64,000 nt of DNA, taken from positions 30,757,555 through 30,821,554 of the forward strand of contig OY997649.1 in the NCBI GenBank assembly GCA_963921795.1, written 5' to 3'. Below the pieces are notes generated by a model, which saw nothing but the letters and a program-made list of their open reading frames with translations, did no database searches and had not been told where the DNA came from. A program made the position numbers and the translations under genes. Of this stretch, positions 1 to 12,540 are shown piece by piece (positions within the stretch are counted from its first letter, which is position 1; every line of letters starts with the position of its first letter). This DNA is from Nannobrachium achirus (lineage: Eukaryota; Chordata; Actinopteri; Myctophiformes; Myctophidae).

Positions 1-14
1 TGTTTTGAATAGGT

Positions 15-54
15 GACACATTGTGAGCTTGTACTGTAGATCAGCTATTTTTGG
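15..54. repeat. Hairpin cassette, single arm (copy 1)
   Basis: One arm of the window-wide palindromic cassette. It reads TTGTGAGCTTG, then TAGATCAGCTATTTTTG, with a 4-base insertion between the halves. The other arm is missing or lies upstream of the window. Confidence 0.6.
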
Positions 55-60
55 AGCTGT

Positions 61-1197
<1,137 letters not shown>

Positions 1198-1860
1198 ACC
1201 CCTACCCGGGGTAGAACAAAACGCGACATAGTTTTTTCATATCTTTAGGATGTCCCTTTCATGAAATGGATTGTCCCGAGTTTTGCTTTTACTGCAAAAG
1301 TCATGAAATTGATCCATGAAGGGACTCACCACATAAGCAAAAAAACGCCTATCCTGAAAGATGGAGTTCCAAGTCAAACCTTTGTCATTTTCTACCTGCA
1401 GGTTGTTTTCACCTCATACTTGCACAGAAGGTCTACAGGTAGTGTCCTTACATCCCAGAACAATCAGAATGCAAAAATATGGTTCTGTTTTGAATCTGCT
1501 GCCTTTTATATAAGGACCTTCTATAGGCGGAAATGACATTCCTAAGGAAAATTCCCCTGTAATCCTTCTATAAGGGGTAGTACAAACTATGACAAAGTTT
1601 TTTCATAACTTTTACTTGTCCTCTTCATGAAATGGATGGTCAGTAGTTTTGCTTTTACTGCAAAAGTCATGAAATTGATCCATGAAGGGACTCACCACAT
1701 AGGCAAAAAATACGCCTACCCTGAAAGATGGAGTTCCAAGTCAATCCTTTGTAATTTTCTATTGCTGGTTGTTTTTACCTCATTCTTGCACAGATGGTCT
1801 ACAGGTAGCGTCCTTAAATCCCAAAATAATCAGAATGCAAAAAAGTGATTTACCAAGAAA
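1198..1860 (+). repeat. ~365-bp tandem repeat array, left arm of a foldback
   Basis: About two copies of a ~365-bp unit. Each begins near CATGAAATGGAT (1260 and 1627) and contains GGACTCACCACATA and GAAAGATGGAGTTCCAAG. The second copy stops near 1850. The outer edge (1198-1258) matches 5034-5092 in reverse complement, and the unit recurs inverted at 4100-5090. The two arrays thus flank about 2.2 kb of interior sequence. Frames of 70-90 codons in the units are not conserved as protein. Confidence 0.8.
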
Positions 1861-1934
1861 GGGCAGAAATATCCCCACAAGTTAATCATTCCACTTACTG
1901 GTAGGGAAGGAGCTGGAAACAAGGGCCTACTACA

Positions 1935-2340
1935 AACTTGATATCCCGGTATCAATAAGCTTTGGGCTTATCAAGCTTGTTATTAAGCATAGCGGCCCAT
2001 GACATCATGTTTAAATAATCAAGACAAGAGGCGATTAATACATTGTTACAGTACTATTCATAATATATAGCCATTTAACACTTACTGCACACTAATGAAT
2101 GATTTTCTAAAGATATTAAATGACAATATTTTTTACTTTTGTCAATTCTCATCCTCATAGACAAACTCAGACTCACAACAACTGGCCAATGCAAAAAGAT
2201 ACCAGTTCTGTTCAGAATCTCACATCTCACATCTTCCCACAAAATATTATAAAGCGCTCAACAGTGGGCTCGATAAAAGCCCATGGGTCAATAAGCAGGA
2301 TCTATAAGGTGCTCATTATCAATACAAATTAACAAACTCC
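1935..2340. repeat. Repeat with TTATCGATAA-like ends, copy 1
   Basis: The right part (GTGGGCTCGATAAAAGCCC, then AAGGTGCTCATTATCAAT) matches 16909-16975. The left part (TTATCAAGCTTGTTATTAAG, GCGGCCCATGACATCATG) resembles 15860-15910. Both copies therefore belong to one ~0.4-1.1 kb family of unknown class. No target duplication was found. Confidence 0.5.
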
Positions 2341-3309
2341 ATTCAGATTGTCAATAGGGAATACACCAACAACCAAAATAAACCAGAAGAATATGTCATA
2401 ATATGCTTGTATTGTGAATCAGGAGTTTTTCTATATATGTGTGCCATTCTTACTGCATGCCAAATAATCAAACAGCAGCTTTTTCTCATTTTAATTTATT
2501 TCGTTTATTTCTTTTTCAATATTTTCATATCAACAACTAATTTGAGTGTGAGGGGGACTGACCAATTTGCAAAGCTGGTCAATGGATACAAAGCTGTGAT
2601 CTCCCAAATTCAGACATAATTTTGTCAGGAGTTTGTTCGTGACGTAATCGGCTGTGTATCTATTGGTCAATGGCTGGTCAATGGATTAATTGAATTCAGT
2701 CTTACTATTTATGTTATGGTAATAAATATGGTATGATGGTATATATTATTATAATATAAACGGTAAGAAGGAATTCAGTTCCCAGTGGATTACAACCAAG
2801 GGCCACTACAATGCTCTACAGTCAAGGCTGGTCCACAAGGCACAAGCTGGTATAAAAGGATTGTGTCATTTCTTGTTTATTTTAGTTTACAGGCAATGTA
2901 CTGTAAATACAGGAGCAATATTATGTACAACACAATCCCACAGAGAGACATTGAGGCACGTACTACTTTGACTGCAACAATCCTTATCATAGCAGTAGAG
3001 TTGGGTGAGGTCTCTTACTGCTTGGTGCAGGCTATTTTTTGAACAGGACAGGCTTTAGTGATGTATCCTTTAGCATCCAACCCTTCCCAACTGGATTCCA
3101 CAAAAGGGGTTTGGGGACATGATTGTGGCACCATATACTGTACCAGTTTGGTACATAGCCTGTTGAACATTCAAATATCCTCAGTGGGAGGCAGGTGTGA
3201 GACTGGCATGTCTGTCGTTGATGCAAGAATACAACGGAGCTCATCAAGACTAGAACACACCTGGCCCTTTGCCTTCTTTTTTAGGCCATAGAGAGTGAGG
3301 GCATATTGT
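2341..3309. other. Interior of foldback element, mostly unassigned
   Basis: This is AT-rich interior between the two inverted arrays. On the minus strand near 3190-3030 there is a short reading containing LPPTEDI, then a stop. It faintly resembles the C-terminal LPPT region of the transposon-associated protein whose middle part is at 3311-3684 on the plus strand. If so, this piece is inverted. The match is from memory and weak. Confidence 0.3.
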
Positions 3310-3310
3310 C

Positions 3311-3684
3311 TTGAACATCCTGAAGCCTCTGGTAGACTATCTGTCAAGCCAAAGGTTCTCAGACCCTGACCTAATTTATATGTACAGTACTATAGATATA
3401 CTTGTGTTGCTCGCCTACTATGTCAGTCAACAACTCCTTGGAATAGCTGCCATTTTCATGCATGCTGGTCATGGGATAGACAACGATACATCCCAATGTC
3501 TGATATTACAAATACATTGGGAGTGGCTTTGTGTGAGAGTCTTCTAGCATGGCACGCATTGACTGGATGCAATGCAACAAGCAGCCTGTTCAGAATAAGC
3601 AATAATACAGCTTTCAACAAGCTGGCGAAGCACATTCATGAACTTCAGGATCTGAGAATCTTTGGCTTACTGCATGCCAAATAA
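3311..3684 (+). pseudogene. Broken transposon-associated protein (HALTGC motif)
   Basis: Two overlapping plus-strand frames together resemble an uncharacterised protein often found with repeats in fish and cnidarian genomes. The first frame (3311-3547) has STIDILVLLAYYVSQQ, which fits a DTDVLVLL-type core. The second (3496-3684) has LCESLLAWHALTGC followed by NATSSLFRISNNTAFNKL, which fits the family motif HALTGCDTTS. A frameshift lies near 3480-3500. The TGCD aspartate is replaced by asparagine. The frame ends at a stop at 3684. The N-terminal part is not recognisable. Its position between the inverted ~365-bp arrays suggests it was cargo of that foldback element. The protein's function is not known to me, and the assignment rests on motif memory only. 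Confidence 0.45.
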
Positions 3685-3916
3685 TCAAACATTGGTCAGT
3701 CTCCCTTACACTGCTCAAAATAGTTGTTGATTGAAAAAGAAATAAATGAAAATGAGAAAAGGCTGCTGATTATTTGGCATTAAGAATGGCGCACAAAGTG
3801 TAGTGTATTCTACTGAATATAGGCTTACATATATAATGTACTGCATTTAAGTCTGAATACCATAGACTGCTTATAGAACAATATGTTTGCTGCTTTTGAG
3901 GTGAAGAGAATTAGGC
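3685..3916. other. AT-rich interior spacer
   Basis: Unassigned. AAGAAATAAATGAAAATGAG near 3737 and TTATTTGGCATTAAGAATGG near 3770 are inverted relatives of 2437-2510 (CATTCTTACTGCATGCCAAATA and following). This shows the interior is also partly palindromic. Confidence 0.4.
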
Positions 3917-3925
3917 CTTGGGATG

Positions 3926-4093
3926 GGTGCATCTCTCCACTCCGACATGTCTCCTTTCCGACATGTCTGCATTCCGACACTAACCCTATCTCTACCCCTA
4001 ACCCTAAACCTTAGGCCCATGGGAGTGTCGCCACTCCGACAATAAGAAGTCCATTTCGGAGTGGCGACATGTCGGAATGGAGAGAGCCTCCCC
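3926..4093. mobile_element. 168-bp MITE with telomere-like core, copy 1
   Basis: A short element flanked by a perfect 9-bp direct repeat, CTTGGGATG, at 3917-3925 and 4094-4102. The ends are inverted (CTCCACTCCGACATGTC against GACATGTCGGAATGGAGAG). The core reads CTAACCCTATCTCTACCCC then TAACCCTAAACC, which is degenerate vertebrate telomere repeat (CCCTAA). Removing the insert restores GGGATGTAGGGACACTACC, as in the neighbouring tandem units, so insertion is well supported. A 9-bp duplication fits Mutator-like elements, but no transposase is present to prove the class. Confidence 0.75.
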
Positions 4094-4102
4094 CTTGGGA
4101 TG

Positions 4103-5092
4103 TAGGGACACTACCTGTAGACCATCTGTGCAATATGAGATGAAACAACCAGCAGGTAGAAAATGACAAAGGATTGACTTGGAACTCCATCTTTCAGGGT
4201 AGGCTTTTTTATGGTGGGTACCTTTATGGATCAATTTCATGACTTCTGCAGTAAAAGTAAAACTACTGACCATCCATTTCATGAAGAGGACAAGTAAAAA
4301 CACTGTCAGGGTTTGTACTACCCCTTATAGAAGATTATCTCCAGGATCACAGGGGATTCTTCCTTAGGAATGTCATTTCCGCCTATAGAAAGTCCTTATA
4401 TTAAAGGCTGCAGATTCAAAACAGAACCATATTTTTGCATTCTGATTGTTCTGGGATGTAAGGACACTACTTGTAGACCATCTGTGCAAGTATGAGGTAA
4501 AAGCAACCTGCAGGTAGAAAATGACAAAGGATTGAATTGGAACCCCATCTTTCAGGGTAGGCGATTTTTGCCTACAGTATGTGGTGAGTCCCTTCATGGA
4601 ACAATTTCATGACTTTGGCAGTAAAAGTAAAACTCGGGACAGTGCATTTCATGAAGGGGACATCCTAAAGATATGAAAAACTATGTCGTGTTTTGTTCTA
4701 CCCCTTATAGAAGATTATCACCAGACTTACAGGGGAACATTCCTTAGAAATGTAATTTCCGCCTATAGAAAGTCCTTATATAAAAGGCTGCAGATTCAAA
4801 ACAGAACCATATTTTTGCATTCTGATTGTTCTGGGATGTAAGGACACTACCTGTGGACCATCTGTGCAAGTATGAGGTAAAAACAACCTGCAGGTAGAAA
4901 ATGACAAAGGATTGACTTGGAACTCCATCTTTCAGGATAGGTGTTTTTTTGCCTATGTGATGAGTCCCTTCATGGATCAATTTCATGACTTTTGCAGTCA
5001 AAGTAAAACTTGGGACAATCCATTTCATAAAGGGGACATCCTAAAGATATGAAAAAACTATGTCGCGTTTTGTTCTACCCCGGGTAGGGGTA
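4103..5092 (-). repeat. ~365-bp tandem repeat array, right arm of a foldback
   Basis: About three copies of the same unit as at 1198-1860, in reverse orientation. Unit junctions lie near 4320 and 4690, marked by CCCCTTATAGAAG followed by a TTCCTTAG block. The last ~60 bp are the mirror image of 1198-1258. Frames of 74-99 codons on the minus strand are repeated junk. Confidence 0.8.
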
Positions 5093-5109
5093 CCTCAAAA
5101 ACTAAGGCT

Positions 5110-5375
5110 CTTTTTTAGGATTTTTTCCTCCTCTATTTAGGCTGTGCAGCCACATGCTGTACTAAATCTAGAGTGATAAAAAACTGCTCAAATGTAACAG
5201 GCAGGCTCTTGACCCCATGCCGCCAACCCTTTTGGTAATTTTCTGCACTGTGTTGTCCATTTGATGTGTCTTTGTATGCGTCTGTTTCTTTTGGTTATTG
5301 TGACCATGTATTGCATTTTATGTCCTGCTGAGTTTCATTTCTGAAACAATAAAGCCTTGAACTTGTGTCTGAGCA
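5110..5375 (+). repeat. Possible retroposon 3' end with AATAAA
   Basis: The segment ends with TTCTGAAACAATAAAGCC then TTGAACTTG near 5339-5365. This resembles the 3' end of a retroposed transcript or LINE, with a polyadenylation signal followed by a short repeated tail. No coding part or target duplication was found. Confidence 0.3.
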
Positions 5376-5860
5376 TATTTTGGGAGTGTATGGGTGTAGA
5401 GGTGGAAGCTAGAGCAAGGAGCACTCACAAATGTCACAACGACTGCAACTTTGAAATGTTAAACTTTCAAACGCTGTACGCTCTCCTATATAATGAAAAA
5501 TAATAAAAGACAAGATGAGATTTTAATGAACCCCTGTAGGGAAGTTTGGCCTTGATATAGGTTACAGGCTTTTTGCATCTTTTTGAAAGCATCAACTCCT
5601 GTTGCCTTGATACTTGAACGCAGGGACGTGCTGGCCATTGGGAAAAGCGGGACAACCCCCGAACGGCTGGCTCATTCCCGGCCGGTCCAGGCCGGCCATT
5701 AGGAAAAAATTAAAAATAAAATGTCGGCCTTCGTTCCATTTGGGGGCTGGGCGGCGAGTAAATCGTCACTGAAACCTTGTATCTCCAAGTTTCAAATTTA
5801 TACATTTTTTCGCAAAGCAAAGCCCTGCTTTATCATACAAGGCCATTGCACAAAAGTAGT

Positions 5861-6090
5861 GAAAACAGCAGATCTACAAGCACACAACGCCTGCTTGGGG
5901 AGGCTCTATCCATTCCGACATGTCGCCCCTCCGAAATTGACTTCTTATTGTCGGAGTGGCGACACTCCCATGGGCCTAAGGTTTAGGGTTAGGGTTAGAG
6001 ATAGGGTTAGTGTCGGAATGGAGACATGTCGGAAAGGAGACATGTCGGAGTGGAGAGATGCACTCGTGTGCTTGTAGATCGGCTGTTTTC
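5861..6090 (+). repeat. Hairpin cassette copy 2, split by an insertion
   Basis: Left arm GAAAACAGCAGATCTACAAG at 5861-5880 and right arm CTTGTAGATCGGCTGTTTTC at 6071-6090. The telomere-like MITE lies in the loop. The arms differ by the usual single A/C position (CAGATC against CCGATC). Confidence 0.8.
5897..6063. mobile_element. MITE with telomere-like core, copy 2
   Basis: Reverse complement of the element at 3926-4093, with the same ends (GGGGAGGCTC and GGAGAGATGCAC). The core contains GGTTTAGGGTTAGGGTTAG at about 5980-5998. No clear target duplication is visible here. Confidence 0.7.
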
Positions 6091-6253
6091 ACTAGTTTAA
6101 ATCATTTTTAAAATGATAAATACAAAACAAACGGTTTTGGACATACAAGGTTTCCACCCGACAACGACGAAATATAACTCATGTACAGTAATTGGCCCAC
6201 TGGCTTGTCACTTGTCATGATCTGAAATGGCAAATCTTTGAGTAGCAGCAGCG

Positions 6254-6279
6254 CTATAGAGAGAGATCTCTCTCTATAG
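6254..6279. repeat. Perfect 26-bp palindrome
   Basis: CTATAGAGAGAG at 6254 is mirrored exactly across a central AT to 6279. The site contains AGATCT. Its role is unknown; it lies inside the hAT element. Confidence 0.8.
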
Positions 6280-6350
6280 TGTGCAATGAGGGCATCTCCA
6301 ACTCTTTTTCCCGGGCTGAATCAGGGGCCCAGCACGTCCCTGCTTGAACG

Positions 6351-7484
6351 TTGGATTAAGTCTGCTCCTATAGCTGTGGACGTCTCCAGAGAAAGAGAGC
6401 TTTTCCGTCTGAAACTGGCCTTAATCAATGTCTGTGAAGCCAAGGCACCCTTCATTTCAAAGTGCTCATTTCCAGCTGTGGGAATGTCTCACCTAGCTGC
6501 TTCAGATACACATCAAGAGGCAGATGAAATTCGTCTCATCAAAAGTGCAGTGCAGTAAGACAGCACCTATCCTCAAAGAAGATGACTCTCCCCCCCAACA
6601 CCACACACACACACTCACACTCACACAAGAGCATACTGTACTTATACACTCTTGTGTGTACAGTACATTCTCACGTTTGACTCAAGAACTAATACTGGCT
6701 AACGCAATGAATCACAGCATCCTTCTATATAAGCTCTGAGAAAGTCCAATGAGCTCTGCTGGTGAGTGTGGCATCAAATTGTTCTTCATAGGCTAATGCT
6801 TTCCCTGGAATTAGGCGGATGGAAATAAGAGCATGGCTGAGTAATCCCTATGTGAAATTCTCTTGAAACTCATCAGGATTTCCCCAAAGTCACAAGAAAA
6901 ATCAAACAGGTTCTGATGTAGCCTACCATGAATTCAGTGCTCAAAGTAATAACTGCAAAACTAAGCCATGCTGTGCCTGACATGCTAATCAACATGTTAA
7001 TATGCTAACATTTTAATTCTATTTGGAGATGTTCTCTTTCCTTCTGAGCAGTGCTAACCGTTCTAATATGTGGAACGGTCCAATATTACCCTTTTCAACA
7101 CAACTCCTTTCTTTCAACTAGGAGAAGTATAGCCTATGTACACCAATACACCAATCATACTACTCGAACCAACAGTATTTCTTCAGGAACAGTATTTTCT
7201 GGTGTGAAGTGCGAAGTGAGCATATAGCTCAGGTGTCATTTTTCTTTTGTACCACATGGTAAGTTTTGATGTTGTTTGGTTTCTGTTGCCTGATTTACCC
7301 ATGTCTCTGTCTGTCACCAAGACGTTTCTTGTCTTTTGACACAACGCTTTTTAATGAGTCCATTGTGGCTTCTATGTTTCACCCAAACTGTTTTTCTTCT
7401 CCTCTTTTCATCATTTGCATGCAAAGATAGCCTCAAAACTCAAATCCTGTATAATAATAAATGTACTGTAAATATAGCCTACCA
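6351..7484. other. Unassigned sequence
   Basis: There is a short CA/CT-rich tract at 6600-6630. Otherwise no coding frame, repeat end or RNA gene could be supported. Confidence 0.5.
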
Positions 7485-7575
7485 TTAAACACCAGCTGGA
7501 ATGAAAAAACACGATTTTCTCACTTTTGGTGAGAAATGTCATAATGGGGACATAGTTAAAAATAAAGTAGACGCA
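7485..7575. repeat. TTAA-family fragment
   Basis: It begins TTAAACACCAGCTGGAATG and continues with CTCACTTTTGG and GTCATAATGGGGACATA. The same order of words occurs at 44085-44170 and at the left end of the TTAA-flanked element at 60019, so it is probably an end fragment of that family. Confidence 0.45.
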
Positions 7576-8562
7576 AACAACTTGCATATTTTCATACCAA
7601 AGTTCCTAACAGAACAATTAATTGCAGAGAGAAATTGCAGCAGTCTGAATTTCCCTGGTGTAGGTTGGTGCGGTTTGGTGATTCTATTGCAAGTGGTTAT
7701 AGGTGGTTACAACTCGTTGCATCACAAATCATTGGTGTGGACTGGCTAGTGTGGCTTTAAAGTCCATTCTGAATGACTTCCTGGTAACAAAAACATAATA
7801 CGTGATTACAAGCAGGTACTAACCAACAGAACCTGTCATAATACATGCTGTACTGTATATACTCTATATTAAAATCGGCTAATGGGCAGCGGTGGAAAAG
7901 GTACTCGAACTTTTTACTTTAGTAAAAGTATCAATACGGCAATATAGAAATACTCTATTACAAGTAAAAGTCTGGAATTTAAATGTACTTGAGCAAAAGT
8001 ACAAAAGTATTGGTATGAAAATGTACTTAACTCATACAGTGCCAAACGACTTTCAGATCAACTATCTCACTATGGACTTCCACTTCCCTGCCAAACGACT
8101 TAAATCGACTTTTACTTAGAAAAAAAACATTATTATTATTTTTTTTTTCTTTTTGATTTTTTTTTTTTTTTTGGGACCCCATTAAATCTAGTAAACATGA
8201 TTTCAATCGCGATTTTGCATGTTCCACCCCCATACAACCCCATCTTTCATACAGGGCAGCCATCTTTGTTTACATAACATGTAAAACATAATGGCTATTA
8301 TCTCAAGAATGCCTGAACGGATTTCCAATCTGATTTTTTTGTTTGAAAGCTGTGAACAGCCTGCACAAACATGGTGCATGATCTGTGCATGGGCGTGCAT
8401 GATCTGTGCACTATACATTACATGGAAGTCTATGGAGATTTATGGCAGGGAACACCCAAAGAAGGCATATTTAATTGGCAGTAACTGAGTTTAATGTACC
8501 AAAAGTAAACGCACTCATTATGCACAATGTCCCATTTTAAGTTTTCAAATGTATAAAACTCG

Positions 8563-8594
8563 ACACATTGTGAGCTTGTAGATAGGCTGTTTTA
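8563..8594. repeat. Hairpin cassette, right arm only (copy 3)
   Basis: ACATTGTGAGCTTGTAGATA then GGCTGTTTTA, followed by GGGCTGAAGTAG. This is the flank also seen beside copies 10, 21, 22 and 24. It lies mid-element in the AAAGTA hAT. Confidence 0.65.
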
Positions 8595-8639
8595 AAATGC
8601 CCAAAATGTATATAGGGCTGAAGTAGTTTTGTAATAATA

Positions 8640-8905
8640 ATCAAAATCAAATGGCCACATATGGATTCTGTTAGTGTGGTATGTGGCCGGTGTGGCCTCC
8701 ATATATGGGCATTATATGAAGCCCTGTTAGATATGATGACATCAGGGAACTCCATATATGGGCATAAAAGGGATTCTGTTAGTCTGACATCACAGTGAAG
8801 CCAGAGCGTGATGTCAGAGTGGCAAACCCATTCTGTTAGAGTGGTTCCCCTGACATCACAGTGATGTCAGAGCATGATGTCAGAGCGGCAAACCCATAGA
8901 CCGTA
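8640..8905. repeat. CArG / TGACATCA repeat, copy 1
   Basis: The repeat contains two perfect CCATATATGG boxes (8699-8708, 8752-8761) and a 19-bp palindrome TGACATCACAGTGATGTCA near 8849. It also has paired GATGTCAGAGYGGCAAACCC blocks. The same order recurs at 27620-27895, so it is a dispersed repeat inserted in or carried by the hAT. Confidence 0.7.
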
Positions 8906-9030
8906 AAAAAGTGTACATGTCCAGATGTGCCGTTTCACGTACTAAACTGAGACCTTCGGTCGCAATAACTTGACTGATTGTACAGTACTTAAGTAAATGT
9001 ATTTAGTTACTTTACACCGCTGCTAATGGG

Positions 9031-11087
<2,057 letters not shown>

Positions 11088-11316
11088 CAGTGGTTCTCAA
11101 CCTGTGGGTCGGGACCCCCTAAATTATTTTGGGGTCCCCCCAGATGATTAGCTTAATGTGAAACATTGTTTTCTCACTCAACAGTAACTAACCAACATAA
11201 AGTTTAAGTGTATAGAGGGTATCTGCACATTTCTAAGGTGACAATTTATAACTTTTTAATACCTCAAAAATGACAAATAAAAAATTGGCCAAATTGTCAA
11301 ATATTAGAGACAGAAA

Positions 11317-11397
11317 TTGTGAAAATAGCCGATCCACATGTTCACAACGGCTCGCGCTGCGAGGCGTTGTGAGCATGTGGATCGGCTATTTTCACAA
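11317..11397. repeat. Hairpin cassette copy 5
   Basis: Long hairpin from TTGTGAAAATAGCCGATCC to GGATCGGCTATTTTCACAAT. Both arms carry the CGATC form, and CATGTGGATC replaces CTTGTAGATC in both arms, a compensated change. Confidence 0.88.
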
Positions 11398-11456
11398 TAG
11401 AACTGTGTTATACAACATGTAATGCCTCAACTCTTAGTGCTCGTCAGTGTGTAGTG

Positions 11457-11583
11457 GTCCCCAGTTAAAATATGATTATTTTGGGGGGTCCCCAGTTAAA
11501 ATATGATTATTTAGGGGGGTCCCCAGTTAAAATATGATTATTTTGCGGGGTCCCCAGTTAAAATATGATTATTTTGGGGGTCG
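11457..11583. repeat. ~31-bp minisatellite, four copies
   Basis: Four copies of a unit beginning TCCCCAGTTAAAATATGATT and ending in a G-run. They differ only in one or two bases around the G-run. Confidence 0.9.
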
Positions 11584-11611
11584 CGGCCTGAAAAGGTTGA
11601 GAACCACGGAG

Positions 11612-12152
11612 AAACGTGTCCTGAAGAGGGACAGTAACATTTAGATTCATAGCTTTATGTCTTTTTCAAAGCATTTTGAAGAGGAGGGGAGGGGAGCATG
11701 GCGCTATAGGCCTTACTTCACTACCTTCATAATGTCCTGTGATGATCTCTTAACCCAGGAGGGGGAGAGGAATGATCTCTGTCGCTGCACCAGCAGCTCC
11801 TACAGGTTGGTCAGGGTGCCTGTTCAGTGGGGTGTGGAACTAGGCGGAATAGCTAGCGTGTGCCTTCTCATGCGTTACCTCCTCCCGGTGAAACTCCTCG
11901 CAGTCAAGTGAAAAGAAATCATGCATCTTGAAGAATACACGTGGTTGTCTGTGCTCTCCTAGAGGACCGACTGTAGAATTTAGCTGTAACAAGGGACTAG
12001 AATACACAGCGAATCAGGAATTGGCGTGCCTACCTCCTACCTACAGTATTCCAACTCGGGAACGATGCAAGTCTAAAACCGTCTGTCTGTCTGTCTGTGT
12101 CCCTGTTAGTGTTATGCCCATATGCAGATCCCTGCAGTATACAATATGCTCT
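11612..12152. other. Unassigned sequence
   Basis: No coding domain or mobile element end could be supported. CTGT repeats near 12080-12100 are short. Confidence 0.5.
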
Positions 12153-12224
12153 TATATTGTTGCTGTCGGGCAGAAACCTTGCAGTGTTGGGAGTAACGGC
12201 ATTATAACTAACGGCGTTACGTAA

Positions 12225-12312
12225 CGGTGTTACTTTTGGCGCTAACGGAGTAACCTAACAAGTTACTTTGGTGTTACTTTTGGCGCTAACGGAGTAACCT
12301 AACAAGTTACTT
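12225..12312. repeat. 44-bp tandem duplication in hAT end
   Basis: The block GGTGTTACTTTTGGCGCTAA and what follows is repeated twice, almost exactly, in the sub-terminal region of the 7-kb hAT. Confidence 0.85.
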
Positions 12313-12496
12313 TTTTAATATAACGGTTAGTTACTTGGTTACATTTTCAAAAAAGTAATCCTGTTATTTAAAAAAAATGTGTCCCATTTTCACTGTTGGC
12401 ACAGAGAAAAAAAGAAGCCCCGACTCCCCCCATGTCACATTTCCTCCTTCTGTCTTATTCTGTCAACAAATACATGTGTCAAAGGGGTGTGTGTAG

Positions 12497-12540
12497 CTGT
12501 CTGTCTGTCTGCCTGTCTGTCTGCCTGTCTGTCTGCCTCT
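12497..12540. repeat. (CTGT/CTGC)n microsatellite
   Basis: Alternating CTGTCTGTCTGC units of about 44 bp, near the 3' end of the LINE. Confidence 0.9.

Larger units (their letters stand above)
5763..6170. mobile_element. Palindromic TCGTC-MITE, copy 1 (interrupted)
   Basis: The ends read TCGTCACTGAAACCTTGTAT and (right) CAAGGTTTCCACCCGACAAC then GACGA. These match four other copies (12155, 26881, 27900, 35726). The centre is the hairpin cassette, split here by the telomere-like MITE. The left end has lost about 12 bp relative to the consensus. Confidence 0.75.
5621..6342. mobile_element. hAT non-autonomous element (722 bp)
   Basis: Terminal inverted repeats CAGGGACGTGCTGG and CCAGCACGTCCCTG (in the printed strand, with a small spacer difference). 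The element sits between perfect 8-bp direct repeats CTTGAACG (5613-5620 and 6343-6350), the hallmark of hAT insertion. It has no transposase. It was later hit by the palindromic MITE at 5763-6170. A 118-codon frame over 5721-6077 crosses all three layers and is not a gene. Confidence 0.88.
7887..9022. mobile_element. hAT AAAGTA-family element (1,136 bp)
   Basis: Ends CAGCGGTGGAAAAGGTACTC and AGTTACTTTACACCGCTG, flanked by perfect 8-bp repeats CTAATGGG (7879-7886 and 9023-9030). The sub-terminal blocks are rich in AAAGTA and ACTTGAGTAAA. Sister copies are at 20027-20537, 21755-21950 and 54543-55731. The interior holds hairpin cassette copy 3 and a CArG-bearing repeat at 8640-8905. There is no transposase frame. 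It is non-autonomous and widespread in fish. Confidence 0.92.
11088..11611. mobile_element. hAT-like element with CAGTGGTTCTCAACC ends
   Basis: The left end CAGTGGTTCTCAACCTGTGG and right end AGGTTGAGAACCACGG are inverted. The last bases are worn and no 8-bp duplication was found. It carries hairpin cassette copy 5 in the middle and four copies of a ~31-bp unit before the right end. Fragments of the same family are at 19470-19794 and 25366-25450. Confidence 0.7.

Noticed and set aside
1261-1536. 91-codon frame in the 365-bp unit as a gene family
   Set aside because: Frames differ between units and are broken in several copies, so there is no sign of coding constraint.
5721-6077. 118-codon plus-strand frame
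   Set aside because: It runs through three nested mobile elements, including telomere-like repeats.
11457-11583. CRISPR-like array
   Set aside because: Four adjacent 31-bp units without unique spacers, in vertebrate-type DNA; it is a minisatellite.
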